Origin: Solibacillus sp. FSL R7-0668
GTDB lineage: Bacteria; Bacillota; Bacilli; Bacillales_A; Planococcaceae
Direction: 5' to 3'
Length of the DNA: 64,000 nucleotides
Assembly (NCBI RefSeq): GCF_038006205.1
Contig: NZ_JBBOUU010000001.1
Location: 622,001-686,000, forward strand
The notes beneath the pieces are model-generated. The model searched no databases, was not told where the DNA came from, and saw nothing but the letters and a program-made list of their open reading frames with translations. This document shows, piece after piece, positions 9,541 through 19,924 of this stretch. The position numbers and the translations under genes were made by a program. Numbering within the stretch: the first letter of the stretch is position 1; every line of letters begins with the position of its first letter.

Positions 9541-9641
9541 GTATGTAAAGAAAATTTAAAATTTTAACATTAGATAAAGTTTTAGTTTTTAAAGATAACT
9601 AATTTAGAAAGTGTAATTTTAAGGAAGGGCTTGATTAATAA

Positions 9642-10244
9642 GTGAAAAGATTAATTGATTTATTGGTGAGCTTTTTTCTAATTGTAGTTTTAAGTCCTAT
9701 AATTTTTTTTGTATGGGTGCTTGTTTTATTAAAATTAGACTCTCCAGCAATGTTTAAACAACCCCGTCCAGGAATAAATGGTAGGGTCTTTTATGTATAC
9801 AAATTTCGTACAATGACAGACGAACGCGATGAGCAGGGAAAGTTACTACCAGATACTGTTAGGCTAACGAAATTTGGAGAAACACTTAGAAAACTTAGCT
9901 TAGATGAGTTACCGCAGCTATGGAATGTTTTAAAAGGGGAAATGAGTTTTGTGGGTCCTCGTCCTCTTTTGGTAGAATATTTACCACTATATAATAAACG
10001 ACAAGCTCGTAGACATAATGTTCGTCCGGGAATTACGGGCTGGGCACAAGTAAATGGACGTAATGCGATTTCGTGGGAACAGAAATTTGAGTATGATGTG
10101 TGGTATATAGAAAATCAGTCGCTGTGGCTGGATTTGAAAATATTACTTTTAACAGTAAAAAAAGTGTTTGTTAGTGAAGGTATTAGTGCTGAAGGCCAGG
10201 CGACTATGTCGAGGTTTACAGGGACACAGGAGGAGAAAGCATGA
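9642..10244 (+). CDS. Undecaprenyl-phosphate sugar-1-phosphate transferase (EpsL/PglC-like)
   Basis: A monotopic initiating phosphoglycosyl transferase of 200 residues that links a sugar phosphate to undecaprenyl phosphate. Seen: an N-terminal hydrophobic re-entrant helix (residues ~8-32), YKFRTMTDERDE, RKLSLDELPQLWNVLKGEMS (catalytic Asp-Glu pair), FVGPRPLL and RPGITGWAQVNGRN. Its length fits the short PglC/EpsL class rather than the long WbaP class. GTG start at 9642; AAGGAAGG lies 13 bases upstream, a wide spacing. It leads a three-gene set with an acetyltransferase and an aminotransferase (as epsL-epsM-epsN), which points to a diacetamido-trideoxy-hexose as first sugar. Confidence 0.9.
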   Translation: MKRLIDLLVSFFLIVVLSPIIFFVWVLVLLKLDSPAMFKQPRPGINGRVFYVYKFRTMTDERDEQGKLLPDTVRLTKFGETLRKLSLDELPQLWNVLKGEMSFVGPRPLLVEYLPLYNKRQARRHNVRPGITGWAQVNGRNAISWEQKFEYDVWYIENQSLWLDLKILLLTVKKVFVSEGISAEGQATMSRFTGTQEEKA

Positions 10245-10885
10245 AAGAAATTGTTATATATGGGTCAGGAGGATTTGCGAGAGAGGTAGCTCATTTAATC
10301 GAACAGATTAATGAAGTTCAATCAGAGTGGAAAGTTCTGGGGTTTATAGATGACGATGAAAAAAATCATGGTTTAATAATCAATGATTTAAAAGTACTTG
10401 GTGGAGATGAATGGTTAGAAAACAAACAAAATGTCTGTGTAGCACTGGGGATAGGTGCGCCTAAAGTAAAAAAATCAATCATTAATAAACTACAAAAGTA
10501 TACAAATATAAATTATCCGAACTTAATTCACCCAACTGTTAAAATTTCTCGATTTAATGAACTAGGTCAGGGCAATATCATTTGTGAAGGGAGTATTTTA
10601 ACAACGAATATTCAACTGAATAATTTTGTTATTGTTAATTTGAATTGCACTATCGGACATGATGTGCATATAAAAAATTATTCAACAATATTACCAAACT
10701 CATCCATATCAGGAAATGTTGTATTTGAAGAATGTGTAGATTTCGGTACAAACGCAACTATTATCCAAGGTATTACTATAGGCGAAGGAACAATTGTAGG
10801 AGCGGGTGCTGTAGTTGTTAAGAATTTACCTGCTTGTTGTACAGCGGTAGGTGCTCCAGCTAAACCAATAAAATTTCATGAATAA
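10241..10885 (+). CDS. Sugar O/N-acetyltransferase, NeuD/PglD/EpsM family
   Basis: A 214-residue hexapeptide-repeat acyltransferase. The N-terminal Rossmann-like part (IYGSGGFAREVAHLIEQ) binds the sugar nucleotide; the C-terminal left-handed beta-helix includes GHDVHIKNYSTILPNSSISG and ends with VGAGAVVVKNLP. PglD and EpsM acetylate the 4-amino group of a UDP-amino sugar made by the aminotransferase encoded next door. The start overlaps the upstream stop (ATGA). The substrate is inferred from order and homology. Confidence 0.88.
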   Translation: MKEIVIYGSGGFAREVAHLIEQINEVQSEWKVLGFIDDDEKNHGLIINDLKVLGGDEWLENKQNVCVALGIGAPKVKKSIINKLQKYTNINYPNLIHPTVKISRFNELGQGNIICEGSILTTNIQLNNFVIVNLNCTIGHDVHIKNYSTILPNSSISGNVVFEECVDFGTNATIIQGITIGEGTIVGAGAVVVKNLPACCTAVGAPAKPIKFHE

Positions 10886-10910
10886 ATCTATTGAGAGAAG
10901 GAAATTTAGT

Positions 10911-12047
10911 ATGACAAATCGTATCCATTTATCATCTCCTCACATGGGAGGAACAGAACAAAAATACATACAAGAGGCATTTGATACAAACTGGATTGCC
11001 CCGTTAGGAGCAAATGTAAATGGATTTGAATCGGAGATAGCACAATTTGTTGGAATCAAAGCAGCATCCGCTACTAGCTCAGGGACAGGAGCAATTCACT
11101 TAGCGTTAGATTTATTAGGTATTAAAACAGGGGATGAAGTATTTTGCTCGACACTGACGTTTATTGCAAGTGCTAATCCAATTCTTTATTTAGGAGCAAA
11201 ACCTGTTTTCATAGATTCAGAGCCAACTACATGGAATATGTCCCCACAAGCATTAAAACAAGCTTTGGAGGAAGCTGCTACTGAAGGAAAGTTGCCCAAA
11301 GCTGTCATTGTCGTAAATTTATATGGACAAAGTGCACGCATGGATGAGATTTTGGCACTATGTGAACAATACGATGTGCCCATTATTGAAGATGCTGCGG
11401 AGTCTTTAGGATCTTTATATAAAGGAAAGAAAAGTGGGACATTTGGAAAACTCGGTATTTATTCATTCAATGGTAATAAAATTATTACTACTTCTGGTGG
11501 CGGAATGCTTGTATCTGATGATGAGGAATTGATTGCCCGCTCACGTTTTTTAGCAACACAAGCACGTGATGCAGCAAAACATTATCAACATAGTGTGGTA
11601 GGCTATAATTATCGTATGAGTAATATTATTGCTGGTATTGGACGTGGTCAGTTAGAAGTAATAGCAGAACGAGTTGCGCAAAAACGTGCAATTTTTGAAC
11701 GCTATGAAGCGGCTTTTTCTGGGATTGACGGTATCGAAATGATGCCTGAGCTAGAAAATACATTTTCAAATCGTTGGTTGTCAACAATGACGTTAGACCC
11801 TTCAAAAATTAAAATCGCACCGTACGCATTAATGGAAATATTAGATGAAGCAAATATTGATTCTCGTCCGGTATGGAAACCCTTGCATATGCAGCCTTTA
11901 TTTGAAGGATGTAAGTTCTATGCACATTCAAAAGAAACCGTTGTGAGCGAAGAATTATTTGCCACAGGAATCTGTCTACCTTCAGATTCGAAAATGACAG
12001 TTGAGGAACAAGAGCGAGTAATCAATATCATTTTAAATATATTATAA
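10911..12047 (+). CDS. DegT/DnrJ/EryC1/StrS aminotransferase (EpsN/PglE-like)
   Basis: PLP-dependent aminotransferase of 378 residues that probably converts a UDP-4-keto-6-deoxy-HexNAc to the 4-amino sugar. Seen: [17 protein letters not shown] at the N terminus (as in EpsN), [36 protein letters not shown], the Schiff-base Lys in [13 protein letters not shown] and [18 protein letters not shown] place the start at ATG 10911, preceded by AGAAGGAAA, rather than the in-frame ATG at 10878 inside the previous gene. The matching 4,6-dehydratase (EpsC/PglF) is not in this window. Confidence 0.9.
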   Translation: MTNRIHLSSPHMGGTEQKYIQEAFDTNWIAPLGANVNGFESEIAQFVGIKAASATSSGTGAIHLALDLLGIKTGDEVFCSTLTFIASANPILYLGAKPVFIDSEPTTWNMSPQALKQALEEAATEGKLPKAVIVVNLYGQSARMDEILALCEQYDVPIIEDAAESLGSLYKGKKSGTFGKLGIYSFNGNKIITTSGGGMLVSDDEELIARSRFLATQARDAAKHYQHSVVGYNYRMSNIIAGIGRGQLEVIAERVAQKRAIFERYEAAFSGIDGIEMMPELENTFSNRWLSTMTLDPSKIKIAPYALMEILDEANIDSRPVWKPLHMQPLFEGCKFYAHSKETVVSEELFATGICLPSDSKMTVEEQERVINIILNIL

Positions 12048-12106
12048 TTGATGAAACTTCCGTCAAATGTTTAGTTAAAAGTTTTATTTTAAAATGGAGG
12101 TACCTG

Positions 12107-12991
12107 ATGAAAAAAATCCGTAAAGCGATTATCCCTGCTGCAGGCTTAGGGACACGCTTTCTCCCAGCAACAAAAGCAATGCCAAAAGAGATGCTTCCAA
12201 TAGTAGATAAACCAACAATTCAATACATCGTTGAAGAAGCAATTGCATCTGGTATAGAAGATATTATTATTGTAACTGGTAAGGGAAAACGTGCAATCGA
12301 AGACCATTTTGACAATGCAATGGAGTTAGAGACGAATTTAATTGAAAAAGGTAAGCTAGAAATGCTTGAAAAAGTGCAAGAATCAGCAAATGTAGAAATT
12401 CACTATATTCGTCAAAAAGAGCCATTAGGACTAGGCCATGCTATTTGGTGTGCGCGTAAATTTATTGGTGATGAGCCATTTGCCGTACTTTTAGGTGATG
12501 ACGTTGTGAAGAGTGAAACACCTTGCTTAGCTCAATTAATGACACAATATGATAATACATATTCTAGTGTAATTGGTGTTCAGGAAGTACCCGATGAGGA
12601 TGTACATCGTTATGGGGTGATTGATCCTATAAACACCGAAGAACGTTTAATGCAAGTAACGCAATTTGTAGAAAAACCAGCATTAGAAGATGCACCTTCA
12701 AATTATGCTATTATTGGTCGTTATGTATTAACACCTGAAATTTTCCGCTTTTTAGATGAAAAGAAAAAAGGCAAAGGTGGCGAAATTCAACTTACCGATG
12801 CAATTGAATCTTTAAACAGTATTCAGCGAGTGTTTGCCTACGAATTTGAAGGACGCCGTTATGATGTGGGCGAGCAACTAGGCTTTATAGAAACGACGAT
12901 TGATTTTGCACTAGATCGAGATGACTTAAGTGAAGGTGTCAAAGAGTTAATTTTGAAAAAGGCTAAACAGTTAAGTGGTGAAATCATATGA
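12107..12991 (+). CDS. galU: UTP-glucose-1-phosphate uridylyltransferase
   Basis: Makes UDP-glucose from UTP and glucose-1-phosphate (also called gtaB in Bacillus). The 294-residue product has the family signature [18 protein letters not shown], the Lys-containing [35 protein letters not shown] and [22 protein letters not shown] at 12095-12100 is a good ribosome binding site. It overlaps galE by ATGA. With pgi and pgcA just downstream it completes the route from fructose-6-phosphate to UDP-glucose. Confidence 0.96.
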   Translation: MKKIRKAIIPAAGLGTRFLPATKAMPKEMLPIVDKPTIQYIVEEAIASGIEDIIIVTGKGKRAIEDHFDNAMELETNLIEKGKLEMLEKVQESANVEIHYIRQKEPLGLGHAIWCARKFIGDEPFAVLLGDDVVKSETPCLAQLMTQYDNTYSSVIGVQEVPDEDVHRYGVIDPINTEERLMQVTQFVEKPALEDAPSNYAIIGRYVLTPEIFRFLDEKKKGKGGEIQLTDAIESLNSIQRVFAYEFEGRRYDVGEQLGFIETTIDFALDRDDLSEGVKELILKKAKQLSGEII

Positions 12992-13950
12992 TTTTAGTAG
13001 TTGGCGGAGCTGGTTATATTGGTAGCCATTTTGTTAAAGAACTTGTCAAAACGCATGATGTTGTTGTGCTTGATAACTTAAGCACAGGTCATCTTTGGGC
13101 AATAGATTCAAAGGCTAATTTTGTGGAGGGGGATTTGGGAGATAAGGTTACTGTTCAACATGTTTTTGATACATTTAAAATCGATGCAGTATTACATTTT
13201 GCAGCCTTCAGTTTAGTTGGAGAATCTGTACTTGATCCAATGAAATACTATGAAAACAACGTAGCAGCAACATTGAATTTGTTGAAAATTATGCAAGAAA
13301 GGAATGTCAATAATTTTGTATTCTCTTCTACAGCAGCTACATATGGTATGCCAATCGTAGATGTAATTGATGAACAGATACCGACTTTACCAATCAACCC
13401 ATATGGCCGTTCTAAATTAATGATTGAGCAAATGCTTGCCGATTTTGCTCAGAGTTATCAAATGAATTATGTTGTACTGCGTTATTTTAATGCGGCAGGT
13501 GCTTACGAAACTGCTGAGATTGGTGAAAGTCATAGTCCAGAAACGCATCTTATACCGATTATTCTTCAACATTTATTAGGTCAAAGAGAGTCTATTTCAG
13601 TCTTTGGAACAGACTACGATACACCCGATGGTACTTGTATTCGTGATTATATTCATGTAACAGATTTAGCAAAAGCTCATTTATTGGCTTTAAGAGGCTT
13701 GCTACACGGCACTATAAAAACAGCAACTTACAATTTAGGGAATGGCAATGGTTTTTCTGTAAAAGAGATTATTGAGACATGTGAGCGTATTACAGAAAAG
13801 CGTGCTAATGTGACATATGCAGAGAGACGGGCAGGCGATCCAGCAAAACTAGTTGCCAATGCTGAAAAAATTTATACTGAATTAGGATGGAAAGCACAAA
13901 TTGATATTGAAGGTATTATTAAAAGTGCATGGAATTGGCACTCCAAATGA
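12988..13950 (+). CDS. galE: UDP-glucose 4-epimerase
   Basis: Interconverts UDP-glucose and UDP-galactose with bound NAD. The 320-residue protein shows [38 protein letters not shown], the catalytic YGRSKLMIE (YxxxK) and LRYFNAAGA, then [13 protein letters not shown]. Coupled to galU by an ATGA overlap; a hairpin terminator follows at 13962. Some family members also epimerise UDP-GlcNAc, which cannot be excluded. Confidence 0.95.
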   Translation: MILVVGGAGYIGSHFVKELVKTHDVVVLDNLSTGHLWAIDSKANFVEGDLGDKVTVQHVFDTFKIDAVLHFAAFSLVGESVLDPMKYYENNVAATLNLLKIMQERNVNNFVFSSTAATYGMPIVDVIDEQIPTLPINPYGRSKLMIEQMLADFAQSYQMNYVVLRYFNAAGAYETAEIGESHSPETHLIPIILQHLLGQRESISVFGTDYDTPDGTCIRDYIHVTDLAKAHLLALRGLLHGTIKTATYNLGNGNGFSVKEIIETCERITEKRANVTYAERRAGDPAKLVANAEKIYTELGWKAQIDIEGIIKSAWNWHSK

Positions 13951-13961
13951 AGTTATTAAAC

Positions 13962-13998
13962 AACCAACTTGACAGGTTCGAGTTGGTTTTCTTTTACT
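13962..13998 (+). terminator. Terminator after galE
   Basis: AACCAACT and AGTTGGTT form an 8-bp stem with an 11-base loop, followed by a T-rich tract. It closes the polysaccharide operon. Confidence 0.85.
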
Positions 13999-14003
13999 AT
14001 ATA

Positions 14004-14012
14004 TGTCATAAT
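14004..14012 (+). promoter_or_regulatory. Probable extended -10 promoter of pgi-pgcA
   Basis: TGTCATAAT has an extended -10 (TG, one base, CATAAT) about 40 bases before the pgi start; no good -35 is visible. It fits a sigma-A promoter placed just after the galE terminator. Confidence 0.45.
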
Positions 14013-14051
14013 AGACTTATAAAAATTGCCTTATAAAGCGAGGGTGTTATA

Positions 14052-15347
14052 GTGCTTAAAGAAATCGTAAAAACAACATTATTAAATTGCTCTTTAGAAG
14101 ACAGTGACATTTTAAAATATAAAAATCAAGTGCAAGATATTCACCATGTATTACCTCAATATGATTTAACAGGCTGGATGGATACGCCTCTAAACGATCA
14201 ATCTAGCTTATTAAATCAAATTGATCAGGTGGCATCGGAAATTCGCGCATGTGCAGATGTTCTTGTTGTAGTTGGTGTAGGCGGTTCATTCCTAGGAGCG
14301 CGTGCGATCCAGGAGGCATTGAAGCCTTACTTTGGTTTGGCTGAGGATGGCATTGAAGTAGTGTATGCCGGCTTAAATATGAGTGGGGCCTATATTAAAG
14401 AGCTACTAGCGTATTTAGACAAAAAACAAGTCTATGTCAATGTCATTTCAAAATCAGGTGGCACGATGGAACCAGCGCTTGCTTTCCGTGTCATGCGTCA
14501 ATATATGGAGCAGCGCTATGGTGAAAAGGCAGCAGAGCGTATTATTGTAACAACGGATGCGGAAAAGGGGATTTTAAAAGGGATTGCAGATAAGGCGAAT
14601 TATCGTCAATTTGTCATTCCCAATGATGTAGGTGGTCGTTACTCGGTACTGACACCAGTGGGCTTATTGCCCGTTGCGGTCGCTGGGGTAGAGATCCGCG
14701 CATTAATGGCTGGGGCAACACATGCGGCGCAAGAATTGGCGGATTCAGATTTAGCGAATAATGATGCTTATAAATACGCGGTGATGCGCCATATGCTATA
14801 CGAGCAAGGCTATAAAATTGAGCTTTTAGCATCCTTTGAGCCGGGTTTAAATAAATTCCACGAATGGTGGAAGCAATTATTTGGGGAAAGTGAAGGCAAG
14901 GAGCAAAAGGGTTTATATCCTTCTACTGTCAACTTTTCGACAGACCTCCATGCTATTGGTCAATTCATTCAAGAAGGTAGCCCGATTATGTTTGAAACCT
15001 TACTTCATTTCCATGAAATCGAAGGCGATTTACAAGTGCCATTTGATGCGCGTGATGAAGATGGCTTGAATTATTTATCGCATCGTACTTTCAATGAAAT
15101 TAATGCGATTTCCAAACAAGGGACGGCTCTTGCCCATGCAGAGGGTGGCGTTCCAGTTATTCAATTAGAACTGCCAAAGCTGGATGAATATCATTTAGGC
15201 TATTTAATCTATTTCTTCATGAAAGCTTGCGCAATGAGTGCTTGTTTACTAGGGGTCAATCCATTTGATCAGCCAGGTGTAGAGGCCTATAAACGTAAAA
15301 TGCTAGAGCTTTTAAAGGAGAATAAAAATGAGTTTACCGTTATTTAA
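14052..15347 (+). CDS. pgi: Glucose-6-phosphate isomerase
   Basis: Converts fructose-6-phosphate and glucose-6-phosphate; here placed to feed sugar-nucleotide synthesis. The 431-residue protein is of the shorter bacterial class and contains VGVGGSFLGARAIQEAL, VISKSGGTMEPALAF (phosphate-binding SKSGGT), NDVGGRYSVLTPVGLLP and, near the C terminus, NPFDQPGVEAYKRKM. GTG start at 14052 preceded by GCGAGGG. The 3' end overlaps pgcA by 20 bases, so the two are co-translated. Codon use is less AT-biased than in the glycosyltransferase genes. Confidence 0.96.
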   Translation: MLKEIVKTTLLNCSLEDSDILKYKNQVQDIHHVLPQYDLTGWMDTPLNDQSSLLNQIDQVASEIRACADVLVVVGVGGSFLGARAIQEALKPYFGLAEDGIEVVYAGLNMSGAYIKELLAYLDKKQVYVNVISKSGGTMEPALAFRVMRQYMEQRYGEKAAERIIVTTDAEKGILKGIADKANYRQFVIPNDVGGRYSVLTPVGLLPVAVAGVEIRALMAGATHAAQELADSDLANNDAYKYAVMRHMLYEQGYKIELLASFEPGLNKFHEWWKQLFGESEGKEQKGLYPSTVNFSTDLHAIGQFIQEGSPIMFETLLHFHEIEGDLQVPFDARDEDGLNYLSHRTFNEINAISKQGTALAHAEGGVPVIQLELPKLDEYHLGYLIYFFMKACAMSACLLGVNPFDQPGVEAYKRKMLELLKENKNEFTVI

Positions 15348-17022
15348 CAAATGGCAACAACAAGATTTACCACAATATTTAGCAGAGGACCTTTCTTCTA
15401 TAGCACAGGACGAAAAAGCAATGGAAGACCGTTTTTATCAATATGTATCATTCGGTACAGGTGGCATGCGCGGTATACTTGGCGCAGGAACGAACCGTAT
15501 GAATATTTATACGATTCGTCGTGTGGCGGAAGGTTTGGCACGTTATATTGCATCACACGGTGAAGAGGCTAAGCTGCGCGGTGTAGTGATTGCCTATGAT
15601 ACGCGTCATTTTTCATATGAATTTGCAGTGGAAACAGCGCGTGTATTAGGGGTGCATCACATTAAAGCCTATGTATATAAAGAAGCGCGTCCCACACCTC
15701 AGCTATCGTTTACAGTTCGTGAGTTAAAAGCCTTTGCGGGTGTTGTCATTACAGCGAGCCATAATCCGAAGCAATACAATGGCTTTAAAGTGTATGGTGA
15801 GGACGGGGCACAGCTTGTTCCGGCTGGTGCCAATGCGATTATCCAGCATATGAATGAAATTGACGATATTTTTAACATTACTGTGGCTGAAACAGAACAG
15901 CTTGAGAAAATGAACTTACTTCAATGGATTTTAGAAGACCTAGATCAAAAGTTTATGGCGCAGTTATTGACATTAAAAACGAACGCTGCGATTGATTATA
16001 ATATGAAGCTTGTGTATACACCGTTGCATGGTGCGGGCTTAGTGCCTGTTGTAGAAGGCTTGAAACAATTTGGCTTTAAAGAGGTGCATATTGTCAAAGA
16101 GCAAGCACTGCAAGATGGTGCATTCCCAACAGTTGCCTATCCCAATCCAGAGGAAGCAATTGCCTTTTCGATGGCCATTGCATTAGGGAAGCAGGTTGGT
16201 GCCGATTTATTATTAGCAACAGACCCAGATGCCGACCGTTTAGGGGTTGCTGTGCGTAATGGGGATAACTATGAGCTATTAACAGGTAATCAATTAGGTG
16301 CATTATTGCTCCATTATCTTTTAAAAACAAAGCAAGTAAATGGTACATTACCAACAAATGGTACGCTGTTAAAGACAATTGTAACGTCTGAGCTTGGAAC
16401 AGCAATTGCTGCTCAATTTGGTGTTGAAACAGTGAATACATTAACGGGCTTCAAATATATTGCTGAAAAGATTGCCGAATTCGAGGCAACGGGATCTCAT
16501 ACATATATCTTTGGCTATGAAGAAAGCTACGGCTATTTAATCGAAACCTTTGCGCGCGATAAGGATGCAGTGCAAGTGGCTTTAAAAGTAGCAGAAATGG
16601 CCGCGTATTATGCAACTGAGCAAAAAACGCTCTTGCAAGCATTGGAAGGACTCTATGAGCAATTCGGTTATTATCAAGAAGCGTTAATTTCAAAGACGTT
16701 TGAAGGCAAAGACGGTCAAGAGCAAATGGCCGCTATTTTAAATGACTACCGTATAAATCCACCAACAGCGTTTGCGGGGATTGCGGTCGTGCGTGTTGAG
16801 GATTATTTATCAAGCACAGCAACAATGAATGATGGTACAACCGAAGCTATAAAGCTGCCAAAAGAAAATGTTTTGAAATTCATTTTAGAGGACGGCTCTT
16901 GGGTAACGGTACGCCCTTCAGGAACCGAACCAAAATGTAAGTTTTATGTAGGTGTAAAGCAAACAAGTCTAGAAGCAGCGCAGCAGGTAGTAAATAAACT
17001 GAAAAAGTCGCTAACTGAATAA
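15328..17022 (+). CDS. pgcA: Phosphoglucomutase
   Basis: Alpha-phosphoglucomutase linking glucose-6-phosphate to glucose-1-phosphate, the substrate of GalU and RfbA. The 564-residue protein has the phosphohexomutase order of motifs: GTGGMRGILGAG, the active-site phosphoserine in VVITASHNPKQYNGFKVY, metal-binding ATDPDADRLGVA, sugar-binding GYEESYGYL and phosphate-binding VRPSGTEPKCKFY. Start at ATG 15328 with AAAGGAGA upstream, inside the end of pgi. A terminator follows. Confidence 0.95.
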   Translation: MSLPLFNKWQQQDLPQYLAEDLSSIAQDEKAMEDRFYQYVSFGTGGMRGILGAGTNRMNIYTIRRVAEGLARYIASHGEEAKLRGVVIAYDTRHFSYEFAVETARVLGVHHIKAYVYKEARPTPQLSFTVRELKAFAGVVITASHNPKQYNGFKVYGEDGAQLVPAGANAIIQHMNEIDDIFNITVAETEQLEKMNLLQWILEDLDQKFMAQLLTLKTNAAIDYNMKLVYTPLHGAGLVPVVEGLKQFGFKEVHIVKEQALQDGAFPTVAYPNPEEAIAFSMAIALGKQVGADLLLATDPDADRLGVAVRNGDNYELLTGNQLGALLLHYLLKTKQVNGTLPTNGTLLKTIVTSELGTAIAAQFGVETVNTLTGFKYIAEKIAEFEATGSHTYIFGYEESYGYLIETFARDKDAVQVALKVAEMAAYYATEQKTLLQALEGLYEQFGYYQEALISKTFEGKDGQEQMAAILNDYRINPPTAFAGIAVVRVEDYLSSTATMNDGTTEAIKLPKENVLKFILEDGSWVTVRPSGTEPKCKFYVGVKQTSLEAAQQVVNKLKKSLTE

Positions 17023-17040
17023 GGTATTAGTAACTTTACC

Positions 17041-17086
17041 AAAAGCATTGTGGAATGAAAATTCTGCAGTGCTTTTGTTTTTTTTA
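17041..17086 (+). terminator. Terminator after pgcA
   Basis: AAAAGCATTG pairs with CAGTGCTTTT (one G-T pair) and is followed by GTTTTTTTT. Confidence 0.85.
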
Positions 17087-17167
17087 GTTTTTCATATTTT
17101 TTAACCTAAATTTAACCTTTGCAAGTTAAATTGAAGTGATGAAAATATTTTGTTGGGGGAATTAAGT

Positions 17168-19924
17168 ATGAAAAAAAGAAAAATGAACTATTATCGTGCG
17201 GCTTCGGCAGTAGCGATGATGACGGCAACTATTGCAGCGCCAGTCGCAGCAGCTGGTGTACAAACCTATTCGGATGTGTCACCTGAAAAATATTATTATG
17301 AAGCGGTAATGGAACTTTCAGCGCGTGGAGTTATCCAGGGTTACCCAGATGGGACATTCAAGCCAGAGCAAGGCATCACGCGTGGACAAGCGGCCAAAGT
17401 TTTGGCGAATATATTAATGCTCGATACAAAAAATGTTGTTGATCCGAATTTTCAGGATATAGCAGCGACACATCCGTATTACGGAGCAATTGCTGCATTA
17501 AAGCAGGCTGGAATTCTAGATGGCTTTGAGGATGGCACGTTCCGAGAAGGGATGATGATTCAGCGTAATCATTTAGCCAAAATTATTGCGACGGCTCTCA
17601 ATTTAAAGGCACAAAATGCAGAAGCCCTACCATTTACAGATGTTCCGGAGGCTTATAAGGGAGACATTGCCGCTTTATATGAGTTAGGAATTACGACTGG
17701 TAAAACAGCTACAGTATTTGATGGGGCGGCAAATCTAACGCGCTCGCAGTTTGTCGTAATGGTCAAACGTGTGGAAAAGCTATTATTAAGCCAATCAGCC
17801 GTAAATGAAACCGTAACCTTTAAGGTATCTGAGTATTCGGGAGATTCTGTAGCAATTAACGGGAAACAATATGCCATTGATCCAAGTTTAAAGGCGCTAT
17901 TTACCGAAGAAAATCAACAGGCGTTGGCGAATGCAACGCTTACTGTGAGTATTGAAAATGGCGTTGTTACAAACGTTTCGCATTTAGCATTAAATCATGC
18001 AGGTACAGAAGAAGCACCATTTGTATTAGATGCAAAGCAATTAGAAGTTGGCGCATTAACGATCAATGCAGATCATATCGTAGTGAAAAATCTACAAGTA
18101 GCAGGAGATGCAGTTATTACAACAGCAGCAATGAGCTCTGTTGCATTTGATCAGGTCAAAATTGCAAAAAATCTTATTGTTGATAAGCAATTAACGGGAG
18201 CGGTGGCTTCTACAAATAATTTATTTGCACAGGGAGACAGCGATCTCAACTTACAAATGAATGGGACAGATGTAGGTGGAGATGTAGTAATAGATCGTAA
18301 TGGTGTATCAATGGATGCGGATCAGCCAATTGCACAAGTTGTTATTTCAGCATCAGTCGCTTACTTTGGGTTTAATGGTACGCTTACAGTCCTTACAGTT
18401 GATTCAACGATTGATTTAGAATTAGTAGGCGATGCAAATATTGAACAAGTTATTATAAATACAGCAATTGAAGTAGCGTTAATGGTAACGGGAATTGTAA
18501 ATGCTTTAGAGATTAATAATCCAGCAACACATCTGTTTCTAGGCTCTGGTGCTCAAATTACATCTCTAAACCTTCCGGAAGGCTCAAATGCAGCTCAGGT
18601 TGTATCGAATTATGCTGATGTTCTGTCTCAAGTAATGAACACCATTATTGGGGGGAATGCCATTTTACCACCTCCTGTGATACCACCAGTTAGTAATCCA
18701 GATGACATAGGCGATCAAAACGGGGGAAGTATCGTACCACCACCAGTTCTACCGCCAATTTTGCCACCAATTCCTCCACAAGATCCATTCATTACAGCGG
18801 AAGCGGCCGTGTTCAAAGCTGAACAAAGTAGTCTACATGAAAACTATAAAGCTGCAAGTAATTTAGTATGGAATCTGCCAGAGAGCCCACTAAAGGCGGT
18901 CTTACAAAAACGTATGGATTTTGTAGAACGTGCGGTAAATATTGTAAATCAAATTGAGGGTGTGCGAACATCGATTGAAGCAGCAGAAAGTGCCATAACA
19001 CAAGAAGCGTATAATACAGCAAAATCGGATTATGACTCTTTCGTGGAGAGCGTTGATGATTTAAAACAAGAAGGCGCAAATCCAATAGTTGTAGTTCAAT
19101 TTACAGCGACACTTGCGGATTTTGCCAAGCGCTTAGCAACAATTGAGGCAAGTATCCCAAATGAATTTGCCCTAGCAGAGGCAGCAGTATTACAAGCTGA
19201 ACAGAATAGTACACAAGAAAATTATGCAGCAGCAAGTAGCTTAGTGAGTGAATTACCAAATGGATTAGAAAAAGATGCCTTACAAAAGCGAGTGGAATTT
19301 ACCGAACGTGCGGTAAATATTGTGAATCGAATCGAGGGTGTGCGAGCGGAGATTGAAGCAGCAGAAAGCGCAGTAACACAAGAAACGTATGACACAGCAA
19401 AATCGAATTATGATTCCTTCGTGCAGAGTGTGGATTATTTAAAACAAGAAGGCGCAAATGAAACGGTTGCAGGTCAATTTACAGCGACACTTGCGGATTT
19501 TGCCAAGCGTTTAGCAACAATTGAGGCAAGTATCCCAAATGAATTTGCCCTAGCAGAGGCAGCGGTATTACATGCTGAACAGAATAGTACGCATGAAAAT
19601 TATGCAGCGGCAAGTAGCTTAGTGAGTGAATTGCCAGATGGATTAGAAAAAGATGCTTTACGAAAGCGTATGGACTTTGTAGAACGTGCGGTAAATATTG
19701 TAAATCGAATCGAGGGTGTGCGAGCGGAGATTGAAGCAGCAGAGAGTGCAGTAACACAAAAAGCATATGACGGCGCAAAATTGAATTATGATTCCTTCGT
19801 GCAGAGCGTGGATTATTTAAAACAAGAAGGTGCAAACCCAATAGTCGTAGGTCAATTTACAGCGACACTTGCGGATTTTGCCAAGCGTTTAAATGCGGTT
19901 AATAGTCAATTGAAGCAGGTGTAA
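17168..19924 (+). CDS. SLH-domain surface protein with three 126-residue tandem repeats
   Basis: An exported wall-attached protein of 918 residues. Order: signal peptide with hydrophobic core and AxA-type end (residues 1-~30); three SLH domains (~35-205) with the ITRGQ and LTRSQ motifs, the middle one deviating (IQRNH); a Val/Ala/Asn-rich region (~215-495) with beta-helix-like periodicity; a proline-rich linker (~500-540); then three tandem repeats of exactly 126 residues (541-918), each rich in Ala and Glu and predicted helical, with AEQNSTxENYAAASSLVSEL and VEFTERAVNIVNRIEGVR. SLH domains bind pyruvylated secondary cell-wall polymer. The start is ATG 17168 after GGGGGA. Function beyond anchoring is unknown; a stalk-like role is inferred. 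Confidence 0.85.
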   Translation: MKKRKMNYYRAASAVAMMTATIAAPVAAAGVQTYSDVSPEKYYYEAVMELSARGVIQGYPDGTFKPEQGITRGQAAKVLANILMLDTKNVVDPNFQDIAATHPYYGAIAALKQAGILDGFEDGTFREGMMIQRNHLAKIIATALNLKAQNAEALPFTDVPEAYKGDIAALYELGITTGKTATVFDGAANLTRSQFVVMVKRVEKLLLSQSAVNETVTFKVSEYSGDSVAINGKQYAIDPSLKALFTEENQQALANATLTVSIENGVVTNVSHLALNHAGTEEAPFVLDAKQLEVGALTINADHIVVKNLQVAGDAVITTAAMSSVAFDQVKIAKNLIVDKQLTGAVASTNNLFAQGDSDLNLQMNGTDVGGDVVIDRNGVSMDADQPIAQVVISASVAYFGFNGTLTVLTVDSTIDLELVGDANIEQVIINTAIEVALMVTGIVNALEINNPATHLFLGSGAQITSLNLPEGSNAAQVVSNYADVLSQVMNTIIGGNAILPPPVIPPVSNPDDIGDQNGGSIVPPPVLPPILPPIPPQDPFITAEAAVFKAEQSSLHENYKAASNLVWNLPESPLKAVLQKRMDFVERAVNIVNQIEGVRTSIEAAESAITQEAYNTAKSDYDSFVESVDDLKQEGANPIVVVQFTATLADFAKRLATIEASIPNEFALAEAAVLQAEQNSTQENYAAASSLVSELPNGLEKDALQKRVEFTERAVNIVNRIEGVRAEIEAAESAVTQETYDTAKSNYDSFVQSVDYLKQEGANETVAGQFTATLADFAKRLATIEASIPNEFALAEAAVLHAEQNSTHENYAAASSLVSELPDGLEKDALRKRMDFVERAVNIVNRIEGVRAEIEAAESAVTQKAYDGAKLNYDSFVQSVDYLKQEGANPIVVGQFTATLADFAKRLNAVNSQLKQV
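18788..19921 (+). repeat. Three 378-bp tandem repeats inside the SLH gene
   Basis: Units start at 18788, 19166 and 19544, exactly 378 bp apart (126 codons). Units 2 and 3 are nearly identical at DNA level, while unit 1 is more diverged, which suggests a recent duplication or ongoing gene conversion. Confidence 0.9.
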
